The notes below the pieces were generated by a model, which was not told the origin of the DNA, did not search any database, and worked only from the letters and a program-made list of their open reading frames with translations. A stretch of DNA of 64,000 nt, taken from Pararobbsia silviterrae. GTDB lineage: Bacteria; Pseudomonadota; Gammaproteobacteria; Burkholderiales; Burkholderiaceae. Location of the stretch: contig NZ_RBZU01000007.1 of the NCBI RefSeq assembly GCF_003628125.1, positions 167,205 to 231,204 on the forward strand, read 5' to 3'. Positions 33,770 through 43,577 of the stretch are shown piece by piece. The translations under genes were made by a program, and so were the position numbers. The stretch's first letter is position 1. Every line of letters begins with the position of its first letter.

Positions 33770-36355
33770 TCATGAACGCCAGCCTCCGGCCAACAACGAC
33801 AGGTCGGCCAGAGTAAAGAAAACGCCCACCGAGCCCGATGCCGCGAGATAGCGCGGCTCCCAGCGCGGTTGGAACTTGCTCTTGAATCCGCGTAATCCGC
33901 GGAAGTTGTAGAACCGCCCGCCGAAACGCCAAACGAGGCTCGCGAGCCGATGCCACGACGACGCGAGCGGCGTCGCGTGCATGCCCGACAGCGGTGCGAT
34001 GCCGAGACTCAGATTGCTGAAGCCCGACGCCTTCAGATGCAGCGCGAGCTTGGTGAACAGATATTCCATCGCGTATGGCGACGTGTCGGGCAGATGCCGC
34101 ATCACGCCAACGGTCGCGTCGGTCTTGAGGTCCGTCGTCATATACGTGACGAAGGCCATCGGCACGCCGTGACGTCGCACGAGCATGACCGACTGCGCCG
34201 ACAGGTACTCGGCCGTGAACGCGGCGACCGAGAAGCTCTTCTCGCGCGCCGTGCGGCTCGTGAGCCAGGCGTCCGAAATCTGCTTGAGCGTGGGCAGCAG
34301 TCCCGCGATCGCCTGCGGCTCCACGATCTCGACGCTGAAACCGTCGCGTTCGCCGCGCTTGAGCGCATAGCGCAGATGCGAGCGGTGCGGTCCGACAAGC
34401 TCGAAGTCATCGAGCCCGATATGCGCCTCTTCGCCGAGCTTCATCAGCGAGAGGCCCGCGTCGAGATAGAGCGGCAAACCGTCGGCGCGCACCTGGTAGA
34501 AAGCCGCGCGGCCACCGTGCGTGTGCGCGAGCGCGACGAACTTCGCGATCAGCGCGGGCCATTCGTCCGACGGGCCGACGGGATCGTGCAGCGCGGCCCA
34601 GGTCCGGCCGTGCTTCGCGTACATCAGGAACGCTTCGCGCGACTCCGAGAACAAGAAGCTCTTGTCGCCCATCATCGCGAGGCCCGCATCGCTGCGCGAC
34701 TGCGCGCGGATGATGCGCTGCGCGTCGCGGAGATCGTCATGGTGAGGCGCGACGAAGCGGCCCGCGGGCGGCCGCAGCAACTGCTGGAACGCAAACGCGA
34801 GTCCGACGAGCGCGGCGGCCAGCGTCGCGCGCAAGGCGCGCGGCGCACGGCCGTCGAACGCGAATTGCCACCACAGGTCGTCGCGATACGGAATATCGCG
34901 GAACGCGAAGAACAGCACCCAGAACGCGAGCGCGAGCACGATCGCGACCGAGACGAGCCACATCGCCGTCAGCGGTTCGCCGAACAGCGACGACGCGCGG
35001 TCGAAACGTTTGCGCGTCACGATCAGCAACAGGATCAGGATACCGAGCACGCCGACTTCGAAGAACGCGAGCCCCTTGACGAGCGACAGCACGAGATTCG
35101 CGACCGCGACCGCCATCGTGATCCACCACGCGGCGTCGAGACGGCGCATGAGGCCGCGCGCGACGAACAGCAGCGCGACGCCGAACATGCTGGCGAGCAG
35201 TTGCGAGCTTTCGAGCACCCAGAGCGGCACGACCGTCTGGAGAAACATCAGGCGATAGCGGAACGCGGGCGTCGCTCCCGAGATCACGAGCATGCCGCCG
35301 ACGACGAACGCGAAGATCCCGAGAAACAGCGGCACGAGCTGGAGCACCTGCTCGCGGCGCGCCGCGTCGAAACGCGCGCTCAGCAGGCGTCCTTCGAATC
35401 CCGCGAGCAGGCCCGCCGAGAGGATCAGCGGCGCGCCGAAATAGATCGCCCGGTACGCGAGCAGCGCGGCGACCATCTGCGGCACCGGCATCGCGTGGCC
35501 GAGCGAGAACACCATCGCCGCTTCGAAGATGCCGATGCCGCCCGGCGTATGACCGATCATGCCAAGCAGCATGGCGGCCGAGAAGACCACGAGAAAGTGA
35601 ACGAACGGGACGCCCGCGTGCGGCAGCACGGCCCACAGCGCGAGCGCGGCCGCGACGACGTCGACGATCGAGAAGAAGACCTGCGCGGTCAGCACGGCGC
35701 GGCCGGGGATATCGATCGTGACCCAGCGCAGGGTCACGGCGCGCGACTTCGCGCGGCAGCCGAATGCGACGAGCGCCGCAAACGCCGCGAGCACGCTCGC
35801 GCCGATCGCCTCGACGCTCGGCGGCGGCAGATGAAACATCGGACTCAAGGTCGGCGCCGCGACGACCATGCCGGCGGCGGTCATCAAGGCGAGGGAGACC
35901 GCGAGCGTAACGCTCGTGAACAGCGTCAGACGGCCGACCTGGGCGGGCGTCACGCCCGCGGTGCCGTAGACGCGGCAGCGCACCGCGCCGCCCGTCAGCG
36001 CGCCGAAGCCGGTTGCGTTGCCGAGCGCGGAGCCGACAGTCGCGCCGATCCAGAGCGCGGTCGCTGGAACACGCGTTTCAATATGCCGCAGGCCGACCGC
36101 GTCGCGCGCGACGAGCGCGAGGTAGCTGAGCGCGGTCGCCGCGAACGCCGCGGCCCAGGCTGTCGGCGGCAAGCGCATGACGCTGTGCACGACCGAGTGG
36201 TAGTCGAATGTCTTCGAGACATGCTGGAGCGCGAGGAGCAACAGCGCGCCAACGACGAGCACGAGGGCCGGCGCCGCAAACCGCTTGGCCTTCACGCGCG
36301 CGCTCGATCGGGAATCCGCCCCGCCGGTCTGACTGACATTGTCTTCGTAATGCAT
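33770..36355 (-). CDS. mprF: Bifunctional lysyl-phosphatidylglycerol flippase/synthetase
   Basis: An 861-residue MprF (LpiA) protein. The N-terminal flippase region has about 14 hydrophobic helices, with the conserved segment GFGALTGGAVRCRVYG near residue 120 and GMIGHTPGGIGIFEAAMVF. The C-terminal aminoacyl-phosphatidylglycerol synthase (DUF2156, GNAT-like) domain from about residue 560 has GDKSFLFSESREAFLMYA and SLGIAPLSGM. It transfers lysine from Lys-tRNA to phosphatidylglycerol and flips it, lowering surface charge and cationic peptide sensitivity. The ATG at 36355 gives the usual length; no strong ribosome site is visible, and the frame runs longer upstream. It forms an operon with acvB. 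Confidence 0.92.
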   Translation of the reverse strand: MHYEDNVSQTGGADSRSSARVKAKRFAAPALVLVVGALLLLALQHVSKTFDYHSVVHSVMRLPPTAWAAAFAATALSYLALVARDAVGLRHIETRVPATALWIGATVGSALGNATGFGALTGGAVRCRVYGTAGVTPAQVGRLTLFTSVTLAVSLALMTAAGMVVAAPTLSPMFHLPPPSVEAIGASVLAAFAALVAFGCRAKSRAVTLRWVTIDIPGRAVLTAQVFFSIVDVVAAALALWAVLPHAGVPFVHFLVVFSAAMLLGMIGHTPGGIGIFEAAMVFSLGHAMPVPQMVAALLAYRAIYFGAPLILSAGLLAGFEGRLLSARFDAARREQVLQLVPLFLGIFAFVVGGMLVISGATPAFRYRLMFLQTVVPLWVLESSQLLASMFGVALLFVARGLMRRLDAAWWITMAVAVANLVLSLVKGLAFFEVGVLGILILLLIVTRKRFDRASSLFGEPLTAMWLVSVAIVLALAFWVLFFAFRDIPYRDDLWWQFAFDGRAPRALRATLAAALVGLAFAFQQLLRPPAGRFVAPHHDDLRDAQRIIRAQSRSDAGLAMMGDKSFLFSESREAFLMYAKHGRTWAALHDPVGPSDEWPALIAKFVALAHTHGGRAAFYQVRADGLPLYLDAGLSLMKLGEEAHIGLDDFELVGPHRSHLRYALKRGERDGFSVEIVEPQAIAGLLPTLKQISDAWLTSRTAREKSFSVAAFTAEYLSAQSVMLVRRHGVPMAFVTYMTTDLKTDATVGVMRHLPDTSPYAMEYLFTKLALHLKASGFSNLSLGIAPLSGMHATPLASSWHRLASLVWRFGGRFYNFRGLRGFKSKFQPRWEPRYLAASGSVGVFFTLADLSLLAGGWRS

Positions 36356-36866
36356 GTTGAAACCGTAATCGGATGCCACAGCGGCGCCACGGGCTTGCGC
36401 CCCGGCCGACAGTCGTCGGCCGTTTGTCCGTGCCGCGGAGGCGTGGCGCGGCAGCGTACGGAGCATCGGCGAGATGACTTTCGCCGCGCTTTCTGTCTGC
36501 TTACTGAATTGCAGCAGGCTGTTTAACGGCACTTCGGCGCACGACTTAAGCCGGCGCACCGCCACGCAACCCGCACGCAAACCGCGGCCGCGCGACGCAA
36601 AGCCCGCTATCTTACAGTGAACACCCTGTCCATTCTTTGAAACCGCCTTCAGACAGCTAAACAAACCCTTGCGCGCAAAGCGTGGAACGGTTCGGCGGGT
36701 TAAACCGTTGACGCGACACGCGCACCGCGCGCGTCGAAAGCTACGTTGGGCGGCGCAAGGCGGCGCGTGGTAGCCTTCGAGGTTCGGCGTCCGCGATACG
36801 CGAGGGCTCGCGGATCGGGCGCGGCACGACGACCGGGCGCGCCATCGGTTGCGCGCCTTGATTGAT
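36356..36866. other. Intergenic region between mprF and ribA
   Basis: A 511-bp divergent spacer. The mprF frame stays open through part of it but the text has no protein pattern. I looked for an FMN riboswitch before ribA and saw no RFN-like conserved core. GGTTAAACC near 36696 is a short palindrome. Confidence 0.4.
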
Positions 36867-37541
36867 ATGGAAAACGCTGCACCACGAATGATGAAAACTT
36901 CTGCGGAAACCTCCGTCGCGTGCGGAGAACCCGATGTCAACGATTGCGTGACGCTGGTCGCGAAAGCGACGATTCCGACCCGTTACGGCACCTTTGTCTC
37001 GTATTGCTACCGCGTCAAGGCGACCGACGCCGAGCACATCGCGTTCGTCATGGGCAACGTGTCGGGCGATGCGTCGGTGCTCACGCGCCTGCACTCGGAA
37101 TGCGTGACCGGCGACGTATTCGGATCGTACCGATGCGACTGCGGCGAACAGCTCGATCTGGCGCTGCGCTATATCGCGGCCGAGGGCCAGGGCGTGTTGC
37201 TGTATCTGCGCGGCCATGAGGGACGCGGCATCGGGCTCGCGAACAAGATCCGCGCATACGCGTTGCAGGAACAGGGCTTCGACACCGTAGACGCGAATCT
37301 CCAGCTCGGGCTGCCCGATGACGCGCGCGAATACGACTCGGCCGCCGCGATCGTGCGGGCGCTCGGTATCACATCGGTACGCCTGATGAGCAATAACCCG
37401 TCGAAGTTCGACACGCTGCTCCGGCACGGCATTCCGGTGCGCGAACGCGTCGCGCTGGCGATTCCCGTGCGCGAGGAAAACGAACGCTATATCCGGACGA
37501 AACAAGCGCGTTTCGGCCATTACTTCGACGAGAACGAATAA
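36867..37541 (+). CDS. ribA: GTP cyclohydrolase II
   Basis: A 224-residue stand-alone GTP cyclohydrolase II, which opens GTP to start riboflavin synthesis. The Zn site is the three Cys of [20 protein letters not shown] near residues 76-90, and the catalytic loop is [40 protein letters not shown] near residue 175 is the substrate loop. Burkholderiales also carry a RibBA fusion; this copy lacks the RibB half and is not with other rib genes. The start is uncertain (36867 or 36888), neither having a clear ribosome site. Confidence 0.9.
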   Translation: MENAAPRMMKTSAETSVACGEPDVNDCVTLVAKATIPTRYGTFVSYCYRVKATDAEHIAFVMGNVSGDASVLTRLHSECVTGDVFGSYRCDCGEQLDLALRYIAAEGQGVLLYLRGHEGRGIGLANKIRAYALQEQGFDTVDANLQLGLPDDAREYDSAAAIVRALGITSVRLMSNNPSKFDTLLRHGIPVRERVALAIPVREENERYIRTKQARFGHYFDENE

Positions 37542-37610
37542 GCGGTGCCTGGCGGGGTTCGGCCAGTCAATTGAATCCGGCGTGCCGGATCGTGCACCCG
37601 CATCCAACTG

Positions 37611-39230
37611 TCAGTGCGCCCCCGCCGCGGCCGCCCCGCCGGCCCCGCCCGCCTTGTAGCGCCGCGTGATCCAGATCAGCGGAATGATCGCGATGAAGAT
37701 CAGCGACGACGCCCAAAACACGTCGTCGAGTCCGAGCATCGCCGCCTGCGAGTCGACGCTGAGACCGAACATCGCACGCGCCGTCGACGCGGGCACGTTG
37801 AACAAGGTTTGCAACGTCGTCTGTCCTTGCGCGTAGTCGGGATTGAACGCGTTCGCGACTTCGGTGAGTCGCGCGTGATGGAGAATCGTCCGGTTATTCC
37901 AGGCCGTACCCGCGATCGAGGTCCCGATCGCACCGCAGAAGATCCGGACGAAGTTCGACAGCCCCGCGGCCGCGGGAATTTTCTCGCCGGGCAGGCCCGA
38001 CAGGATGATCGCCGTCAACGGCGTGAAAAACAGCGCCATCGGGATACCCTGCAACAGCGTCGGCAGCACGATCGTCCACGTATCGGCATAGACGTTGTAG
38101 CGCGAGCGCAGATAAAACACGAACGCGAAGAAGACAAAGGCGATCGTCGCCATGACCCGCGTGTCCGTGCGCGGCATGATGCGCCCGATGATCGGCGCGA
38201 GAATCACGGCAAAGATGCCGAGCGGCGCCGTCACGAGCCCCGCGTCGACCGAGCGGTAGCCGAGATACTCCTGCAGCCACTGCGGCAATAGCACGAGATT
38301 GCCGAAGAACACGCCGTACCCGACCGAAATCGCGACCGTGCCGCCGAGGAAATTGCGTCCCTTGAACAGCGACAGATCGATGATCGGATGCGCTTCGGTA
38401 ATCTCCCAGATCACGAACGCGGCAAAACCGATGATCGCGACGATCGCGAGGATGACGATCGTCGACGAATTGAACCAGTCGAGATCGCGTCCCTTGTCGA
38501 GCATGATCTGCAGCGCGGCGACCCAGACGATCAGCAACGCGAGTCCGACCGTGTCGATCGGCAGCTTGCGCGTGGCCGACTCGCGCTTGCGATAGATGCT
38601 CCAGACCGTCAGGGCCGCGAAAACCCCGACCGGGATGTTGATATAGAAAATCCATGACCAGCTATAGCTGTCGGTGATCCACCCGCCGAGCGCCGGACCC
38701 GCGATCGGTCCGACCACGGCCGTCATCGCCCAGAGCGACAGCGCCATCGACGATTTCTCGCGCGGATACGAGCCGAGCAGCACCGCTTGCGACAGCGGGA
38801 TCAAGGGCCCCGCGACGATGCCCTGCAACACGCGCGCGGCAAGCAGGAACGTCAGATTCGGCGCCAATCCGCAGAGCCACGACGCGATGACGAACATCAC
38901 GATCGCGCTGACGAACAGCTTGATCTGTCCGATGCGTTGCGTAAGCCAGCCCGTCAGCGGCACGGCGACAGCGTTCGACGCGGCAAAGACCGTGATGACC
39001 CAGGTGCCTTCGTCGACCGAAACGCCGAGATTGCCCGATATCGTCGGAATCGCGACGTTCGCGATCGACGAATCGAGCACGACCATGAACGTCGCGAGCG
39101 CGACGGCGAACGTGGCGATCAGCAATTGCGTGCCCTGCAGCGGCGGCGGCGCGGCGGGCGGCGTAGCGGGAGATCCTGCGGGGGCGTTGGCGCTCAACGA
39201 TCGGTCCTCGGGTCGCGTCGCGCGCGCCAT
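37611..39230 (-). CDS. DHA2 family (EmrB/QacA) multidrug MFS transporter
   Basis: A 539-residue inner-membrane drug:proton antiporter with 14 predicted helices. Helix 1 has the family motif LDSSIANVAIPTISGNL and the loop after helix 2 ends GWLTQRIGQIKLF; motif C (GPALGGWI) is in helix 5. The N-terminus is a Pro/Ala-rich cytoplasmic tail of about 35 residues. EmrB proteins in Gram-negatives usually work with an EmrA membrane-fusion protein and an outer-membrane channel, neither of which is next to it here. Confidence 0.92.
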   Translation of the reverse strand: MARATRPEDRSLSANAPAGSPATPPAAPPPLQGTQLLIATFAVALATFMVVLDSSIANVAIPTISGNLGVSVDEGTWVITVFAASNAVAVPLTGWLTQRIGQIKLFVSAIVMFVIASWLCGLAPNLTFLLAARVLQGIVAGPLIPLSQAVLLGSYPREKSSMALSLWAMTAVVGPIAGPALGGWITDSYSWSWIFYINIPVGVFAALTVWSIYRKRESATRKLPIDTVGLALLIVWVAALQIMLDKGRDLDWFNSSTIVILAIVAIIGFAAFVIWEITEAHPIIDLSLFKGRNFLGGTVAISVGYGVFFGNLVLLPQWLQEYLGYRSVDAGLVTAPLGIFAVILAPIIGRIMPRTDTRVMATIAFVFFAFVFYLRSRYNVYADTWTIVLPTLLQGIPMALFFTPLTAIILSGLPGEKIPAAAGLSNFVRIFCGAIGTSIAGTAWNNRTILHHARLTEVANAFNPDYAQGQTTLQTLFNVPASTARAMFGLSVDSQAAMLGLDDVFWASSLIFIAIIPLIWITRRYKAGGAGGAAAAGAH

Positions 39231-39335
39231 GCGGCGCGCGGGGCCGCGCTCAACGCGCGGGACAAGACGCGATGCTACAACGGCTCAGCGAACGATACAC
39301 ATCGTGCGGTCGCGCGGCGTGCATCGAATCGCGCG

Positions 39336-41720
39336 TTACGCCGAAAAGACGCGCTGCGGAGGCGAAGCCCAATCGGCATGCCATGTATCGAGCCAGGCCT
39401 TGAGCCCATCGGGCGCGAGCGGCCGGCTCAGAAAGTACCCTTGCGCGAGGTCGCAGTCGAGCGTGCGCAAGCGGTCGAGTACGAGCTGCGTTTCGACGCC
39501 TTCCGCAGCAACCCGCAGCCCGAGGTTATGGCCGAGTGCGATCGTCGAGCGCACGATCGTTTCGTCGTCGCTGTCCTCGGTCATGCCGATCACGAACGAC
39601 TTGTCGATCTTGATCTCGTGGACCGACATCTTCTTCAGATGCGCGAGCGACGAATACCCGGTGCCGAAGTCATCGATCGACAGACGCAGACCCATCGCAT
39701 AGAGCGCGTCGAGTGTCTGCATCGCGTGGACCGGATCGTCCATCAACGCGCTTTCCGTGATCTCGACCCAGATCCATTCGGGCTGCACGCGATGCTTGTC
39801 GAGCAGCACGGCGAACGTATGCGGCAGATCCGCATTGATCAGGTCGCGCGCCGATACGTTGATCGACACGTCGAGTTCGATACCCGCCGCGCGCCATGCC
39901 GCACACTGCGCCAGCGCCTTGTCGATGACCCAGCGCGACAGCACCTTGATATAGCCGGTCTGCTCGGCGAACGGGATGAACTGATCGGGCGGCACCATGC
40001 CGCGAACCGGATGGATCCAGCGCACCAGCGCCTCGACGTAGCTCACGCGCCCCGTGGTCAGATCGACCTTCGGCTGGTAGTACAGCGTGAGCTCGTCGCG
40101 CTCGACGGCCTGACGCAGTTCGCCCATCAGCGACAGCCGGTCCGGGCTGTGCTGATCGTCGCTCGGCCGATAGACCGCGACACCCGCATTGCGGCGCTTG
40201 CCCGCGTACATCGCGACATCGGCGCGGCGCATGAGCGCATCGAAGTCCTCGCCGTCACGTGGAAAGCTGACGAGACCGATGCTCACGCTGACGTCGATGA
40301 TGTGGCCGTCGATCGCAAGCGGCGTTTCGAGCGCGCGCAGCACGGTCGACGCCTTGCGATGCGCCGCGCCGAGATCCGCGCCCGGCATCAGGACCGCGAA
40401 TTCGTCGCCGCCGAGCCGCGCGATCGTATCGCCGTCCTCCGAGAGCACCTTCCAGAGCCGGAACGCGACCTCGCGCAACAACAGGTCGCCGATCCTGTGT
40501 CCAAGCGTTTCGTTCACATACTTGAAGCGGTCGAGATCCATCGTCACGATCGATAACGCATGACCGCGCGAGCGCGCTTCTTCGAGCGCGGCCTTGGCGG
40601 TCAGATCGAATTTCGCGCGGTTCGGCAGACCCGTGAGCGTGTCCTCATAGGCCAGCAAGGAGATCTGACGTTCGCGCACGGCGATATCGCGGCGCATGCG
40701 TTCGAACGCATCGGCGAGCTCGCCGACCTCCCCATGACGCGCAACGGGCGCTTCTGCATCGTAATCGCCGCCGCCGATCTCGCGCGCAAAGCGCGTGAGC
40801 GCGCGAATCGGTTCGGCGATGCCGCGCGCAATCAACACCCCTGCCGTCACCGAAATCAAGATGCCGACCAACGAAATTATCAGCAACGTCGATTGCAGAT
40901 CGCGCAACGGCGCGAGCGCGTCATGCATCGACCGCTGCAGCACGACGATCAGCGGCGGCCCGTCCGTGCCGATGACGGCCGTCTTCGTCGCATAGCCGTC
41001 GCGGCCCAGCGACATCACATTCGGAATTCCGCGATTGCCTGCGATTTTCGCCAACAAACCCGTCAGCGCGCCGCGCTCGTCCTGCTCGACCGACGTCGCG
41101 AGGATCTGCCACTGACCATCGCTCGCGCGTCCGACGAACGACACGTCGAGACCGATCAGCTTGCCCTGTTCGCGAATCAACGCGTCGTCGACCTTGAACC
41201 CCATGACGACCCACCCGATCGTGATCGACGCCTTGACGGGAACCGCAACAAGCGCATAAACGGACCCGCCGATGACGTCGATCGCGCTCGCGCTGCCGTC
41301 TTGCGACGCGCGACTCACGAGCTTTGAAAAAACGGATCCTTCGATCACGGGACCTGCGGGCAGCGTCTGCGCGACGCGGCTGCCGTCGATGTCGAAGTAT
41401 TGCGCGGTGCCCGCTTGTACACGCGCCCGATGGTTCTCGAGCGCAGCGCGCACGGCGCGCGCATTGCCCTCGACGGCCGCGACCTGAAACGTGCCGTCGG
41501 TGCCGAGCGCCTTGGCGGATTCGATGAGCTTGTCGCTGTTGCTGCGCAGGATGCGGTCGAACACGCGATAGCCGACATCGAGTTCCTGATCCGCGGTCGC
41601 GCGCGTGCTCGCATGGATCACGCCCGTAATCGCGAAATACCCGGCGAGCTGGATCGCGAGCAGCAGCACCACGAACATCAGTGCGATTCGCGTACGAAGA
41701 CTATGCGCGCGTAAATGCAT
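39336..41720 (-). CDS. Cache-HAMP-GGDEF-EAL c-di-GMP protein
   Basis: A 794-residue membrane sensor. An N-terminal transmembrane helix (about residues 11-30), a periplasmic sensor of about 240 residues, a second helix near 275-300 and a HAMP domain (ARGIAEPIRALTRFAREIGGGDY) lead to GGDEF and EAL domains. RLGGDEFAVLMPG near residue 435 and YVEALVRWIHP near 563 are intact, as are DDFGTGYSS and AEGVET, so both synthase and phosphodiesterase activities are possible. It is the third c-di-GMP gene in 17 kb. The ATG at 41720 has no clear ribosome site. Confidence 0.9.
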   Translation of the reverse strand: MHLRAHSLRTRIALMFVVLLLAIQLAGYFAITGVIHASTRATADQELDVGYRVFDRILRSNSDKLIESAKALGTDGTFQVAAVEGNARAVRAALENHRARVQAGTAQYFDIDGSRVAQTLPAGPVIEGSVFSKLVSRASQDGSASAIDVIGGSVYALVAVPVKASITIGWVVMGFKVDDALIREQGKLIGLDVSFVGRASDGQWQILATSVEQDERGALTGLLAKIAGNRGIPNVMSLGRDGYATKTAVIGTDGPPLIVVLQRSMHDALAPLRDLQSTLLIISLVGILISVTAGVLIARGIAEPIRALTRFAREIGGGDYDAEAPVARHGEVGELADAFERMRRDIAVRERQISLLAYEDTLTGLPNRAKFDLTAKAALEEARSRGHALSIVTMDLDRFKYVNETLGHRIGDLLLREVAFRLWKVLSEDGDTIARLGGDEFAVLMPGADLGAAHRKASTVLRALETPLAIDGHIIDVSVSIGLVSFPRDGEDFDALMRRADVAMYAGKRRNAGVAVYRPSDDQHSPDRLSLMGELRQAVERDELTLYYQPKVDLTTGRVSYVEALVRWIHPVRGMVPPDQFIPFAEQTGYIKVLSRWVIDKALAQCAAWRAAGIELDVSINVSARDLINADLPHTFAVLLDKHRVQPEWIWVEITESALMDDPVHAMQTLDALYAMGLRLSIDDFGTGYSSLAHLKKMSVHEIKIDKSFVIGMTEDSDDETIVRSTIALGHNLGLRVAAEGVETQLVLDRLRTLDCDLAQGYFLSRPLAPDGLKAWLDTWHADWASPPQRVFSA

Positions 41721-42382
41721 GAGGATGCGTACCGCGCGTCAGAAGCCGGACCGTGCGACGCGCCCGAGCCCCGCATGCGCGCGCGTAGCGTCGATGCGTG
41801 GTTGGCTCGGTCGGCACAGGGAACGTGACGTCATCGTCTCTCCGGTCATACAGGATGGTGCGGCGTTTTCGCGAAACCGCGGCACATGCGCCCGGTTTGG
41901 ATGAATCGGGAAGACATGAGGCCGGCGCGAAGCCTTCCTCCAAATATCGGCAGTCTAAAAAATATCTTAAGGCGAAAATTCGCTAAGAATATGAGCGACC
42001 GCATAGCCGGTCGTTGGCGAACCGATGCCGCATCTTAAGACGAGCTTGAAATTAAGGGGGAATTATTCTTGAGAAGCAAGCCTCGAAATCAAGCATCGGC
42101 ATGCTGATTCACGTGCGGATTGCGGCATGCATCCGCCCCCTCGACTTAAAACATCGCCAATCCGTGATCGCCGCTGTCACAGATTCATAAAAATGAAACA
42201 CGAGTCGTGTTCAAAAAAATGCGGATGCCATACCGCCTTAATACGACGCATTCGCGCGTGCAACGCCGCATCGAGCGTAGGGAGACACACCTGACGCATC
42301 GCGCAGTCAAACGATCCACGCATCGGCCTTGCCGTCGCACGCATCCGCATGCCGCGCCCGATCGCCCGCTTTTTACGATGTA
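41721..42382. other. Gene-poor region upstream of the Cache-HAMP gene
   Basis: This 660-bp stretch is AT-richer than the rest and carries no supported gene. At 41965-41988 a hairpin has arms TCTTA...GCGAA and TTCGC...TAAGA with a two-base bulge. AAGGGGG near 42055 looks like a ribosome site but only a 12-codon frame follows. It probably holds promoters for the gene at 41720 and perhaps a small RNA. Confidence 0.4.
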
Positions 42383-42553
42383 TTACGCCGACTCGAACAC
42401 ACGCGTGTCCGTGTTTTGTTGAGGCTCTGCATAAGGCTGTGTGCGCACGCCCACGCGCGGCGCCGTACGAAACGCATACGGATGCCATGTGGGTTCCGTC
42501 GGACCCAAATCATCGAGCGACGAAAATGACCCCAGTTGTGCAAGATCGGACAT
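42383..42553 (-). CDS. 56-residue peptide of unknown function (RiPP-precursor-like)
   Basis: A short frame of 56 residues with a good ribosome site: CGGGAG six bases before the ATG at 42553. It begins MSDLAQLGSFSSLDDLG, an acidic helix-like leader, followed by a tail rich in Pro, Thr, Arg and aromatics (TEPTWHPYAFRTAPRVGVRT) and ending DTRVFESA. Such a leader/core contrast is a feature of ribosomally made, modified peptides, but no modifying enzyme, transporter or protease gene lies within several kb. It could equally be a small structural protein or not translated. I do not recognise the family. Confidence 0.4.
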   Translation of the reverse strand: MSDLAQLGSFSSLDDLGPTEPTWHPYAFRTAPRVGVRTQPYAEPQQNTDTRVFESA

Positions 42554-43211
42554 GATGAACTCCCGAAACTTCATTGTGCCTCGCCTATCAGACGAGGCCT
42601 TGACCGCGCGTCTCAATTACGACGCCGATTCCGCTCCGCGCATCGCGCGCTTCACGCTCCATCGGCCTCTGCAATCGCATATCGCAATCGCAGCGGCCCC
42701 TTCATGGCTGCAAAGATAGCCGCGCATCGCGTATCGATAAATCGCCCGCGCGTGAATACATTGGTGCCCCAATGCAAATAATCGACAGCCGTCGCCGACG
42801 ACAATCAGGTTATCGGCGCGCGCCCGACGACCTTGAACGCGTGTGCGGCGGCCATGCGGGCGCGGAATTCGGCGGGCGCGCCCATCGAGCGAAGCCATCG
42901 ACGCGATTAAGAAAATTTCATTCCGGGGTCCCGACGATCTCATTTTTTAAAGCCAAAAAAGATCGATCAAGGTCTTTGATACCCCTGCTCGGACTAGGCT
43001 TAATCCGCGTGGGCAGGCCGCCCCTATCCGGCGGCCCGCCGCGAAGCCTGCTATCATGCGCGGGCATCCAGAGTCGGCAAGCGTGTTTGCCGACGCCAAC
43101 CTGCCCTCCCGGCAAGGTGGCGGCCCTCAGCGGCGATGCGGCCGAGCTTCGGCAACGAAACGGGAACAGCAAGGCTCGCACCGGTTCGTCAACCTCTTAC
43201 CGGAATCGAGC
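42554..43211. other. Intergenic region upstream of ACT-like gene
   Basis: About 660 bp without a supported gene. It contains CGCCC/GGGCGG-rich text near 43015-43050 and GGCAAGCGTGTTTGCC, a palindromic hairpin with GGCAA/TTGCC arms, at 43075-43090. Open frames on both strands have no domain pattern. Confidence 0.35.
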
Positions 43212-43577
43212 ATGACCTCATCGAAGTCTTCTTCCGCTGCGTATGCGGCGTCTCATGCGGCATCGGAAGCGACGCATGTCGCTATCGCGGATCTGTTCCC
43301 CGGGTCTCGCCTGAGCCATATTCTCCATGTCGTGACCGAGCCGAGCGTGTCCGCGGTCAGCAGTGTCATCGAGTGCATCGATTCGCTTAAGTCCTTGTCG
43401 CTCGATATCGAGAGCGTTCACGTGCGCCGATTGCCCACGGCATTCGATCAACGCGTCTGTCTGCACGGCATCGACGAAACGCACGCACGCGCGATACGCG
43501 ACCGGCTCGAAACGCTCGCGCCCGTCATCCGCGTCAAGCTCGAACATCAGATCAAAGTCTCGCGCGACGACGCTTGA
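43212..43577 (+). CDS. Small ACT-like (ferredoxin-fold) protein
   Basis: A 121-residue protein. After a Ser/Ala-rich tail (residues 1-30) comes one domain with the beta-alpha-beta-beta-alpha-beta order of ACT-like modules: ILHVVTE, SAVSSVIECIDSL, LDIESVHVRRLP, QRVCLHGI, THARAIRDRLETLA, VIRVKLEHQI. The spacing is like the small regulatory subunit of acetolactate synthase (IlvM), but the identity is weak and no ilv gene is near. The function is unknown; ligand-binding or regulation of an enzyme is a guess. Confidence 0.6.
   Translation: MTSSKSSSAAYAASHAASEATHVAIADLFPGSRLSHILHVVTEPSVSAVSSVIECIDSLKSLSLDIESVHVRRLPTAFDQRVCLHGIDETHARAIRDRLETLAPVIRVKLEHQIKVSRDDA

Noticed and set aside
33950..36526. 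An 858-codon open frame opposite mprF
   Set aside because: Highly charged low-information text mirrored from a real membrane-protein gene.
36356..36866. FMN riboswitch before ribA
   Set aside because: The conserved RFN core and paired arms were not found.
42195..42240. A second copy of the 56-residue peptide (similar WHPH text on the minus strand)
   Set aside because: Only about a dozen bases match and no ribosome site or leader precedes it.
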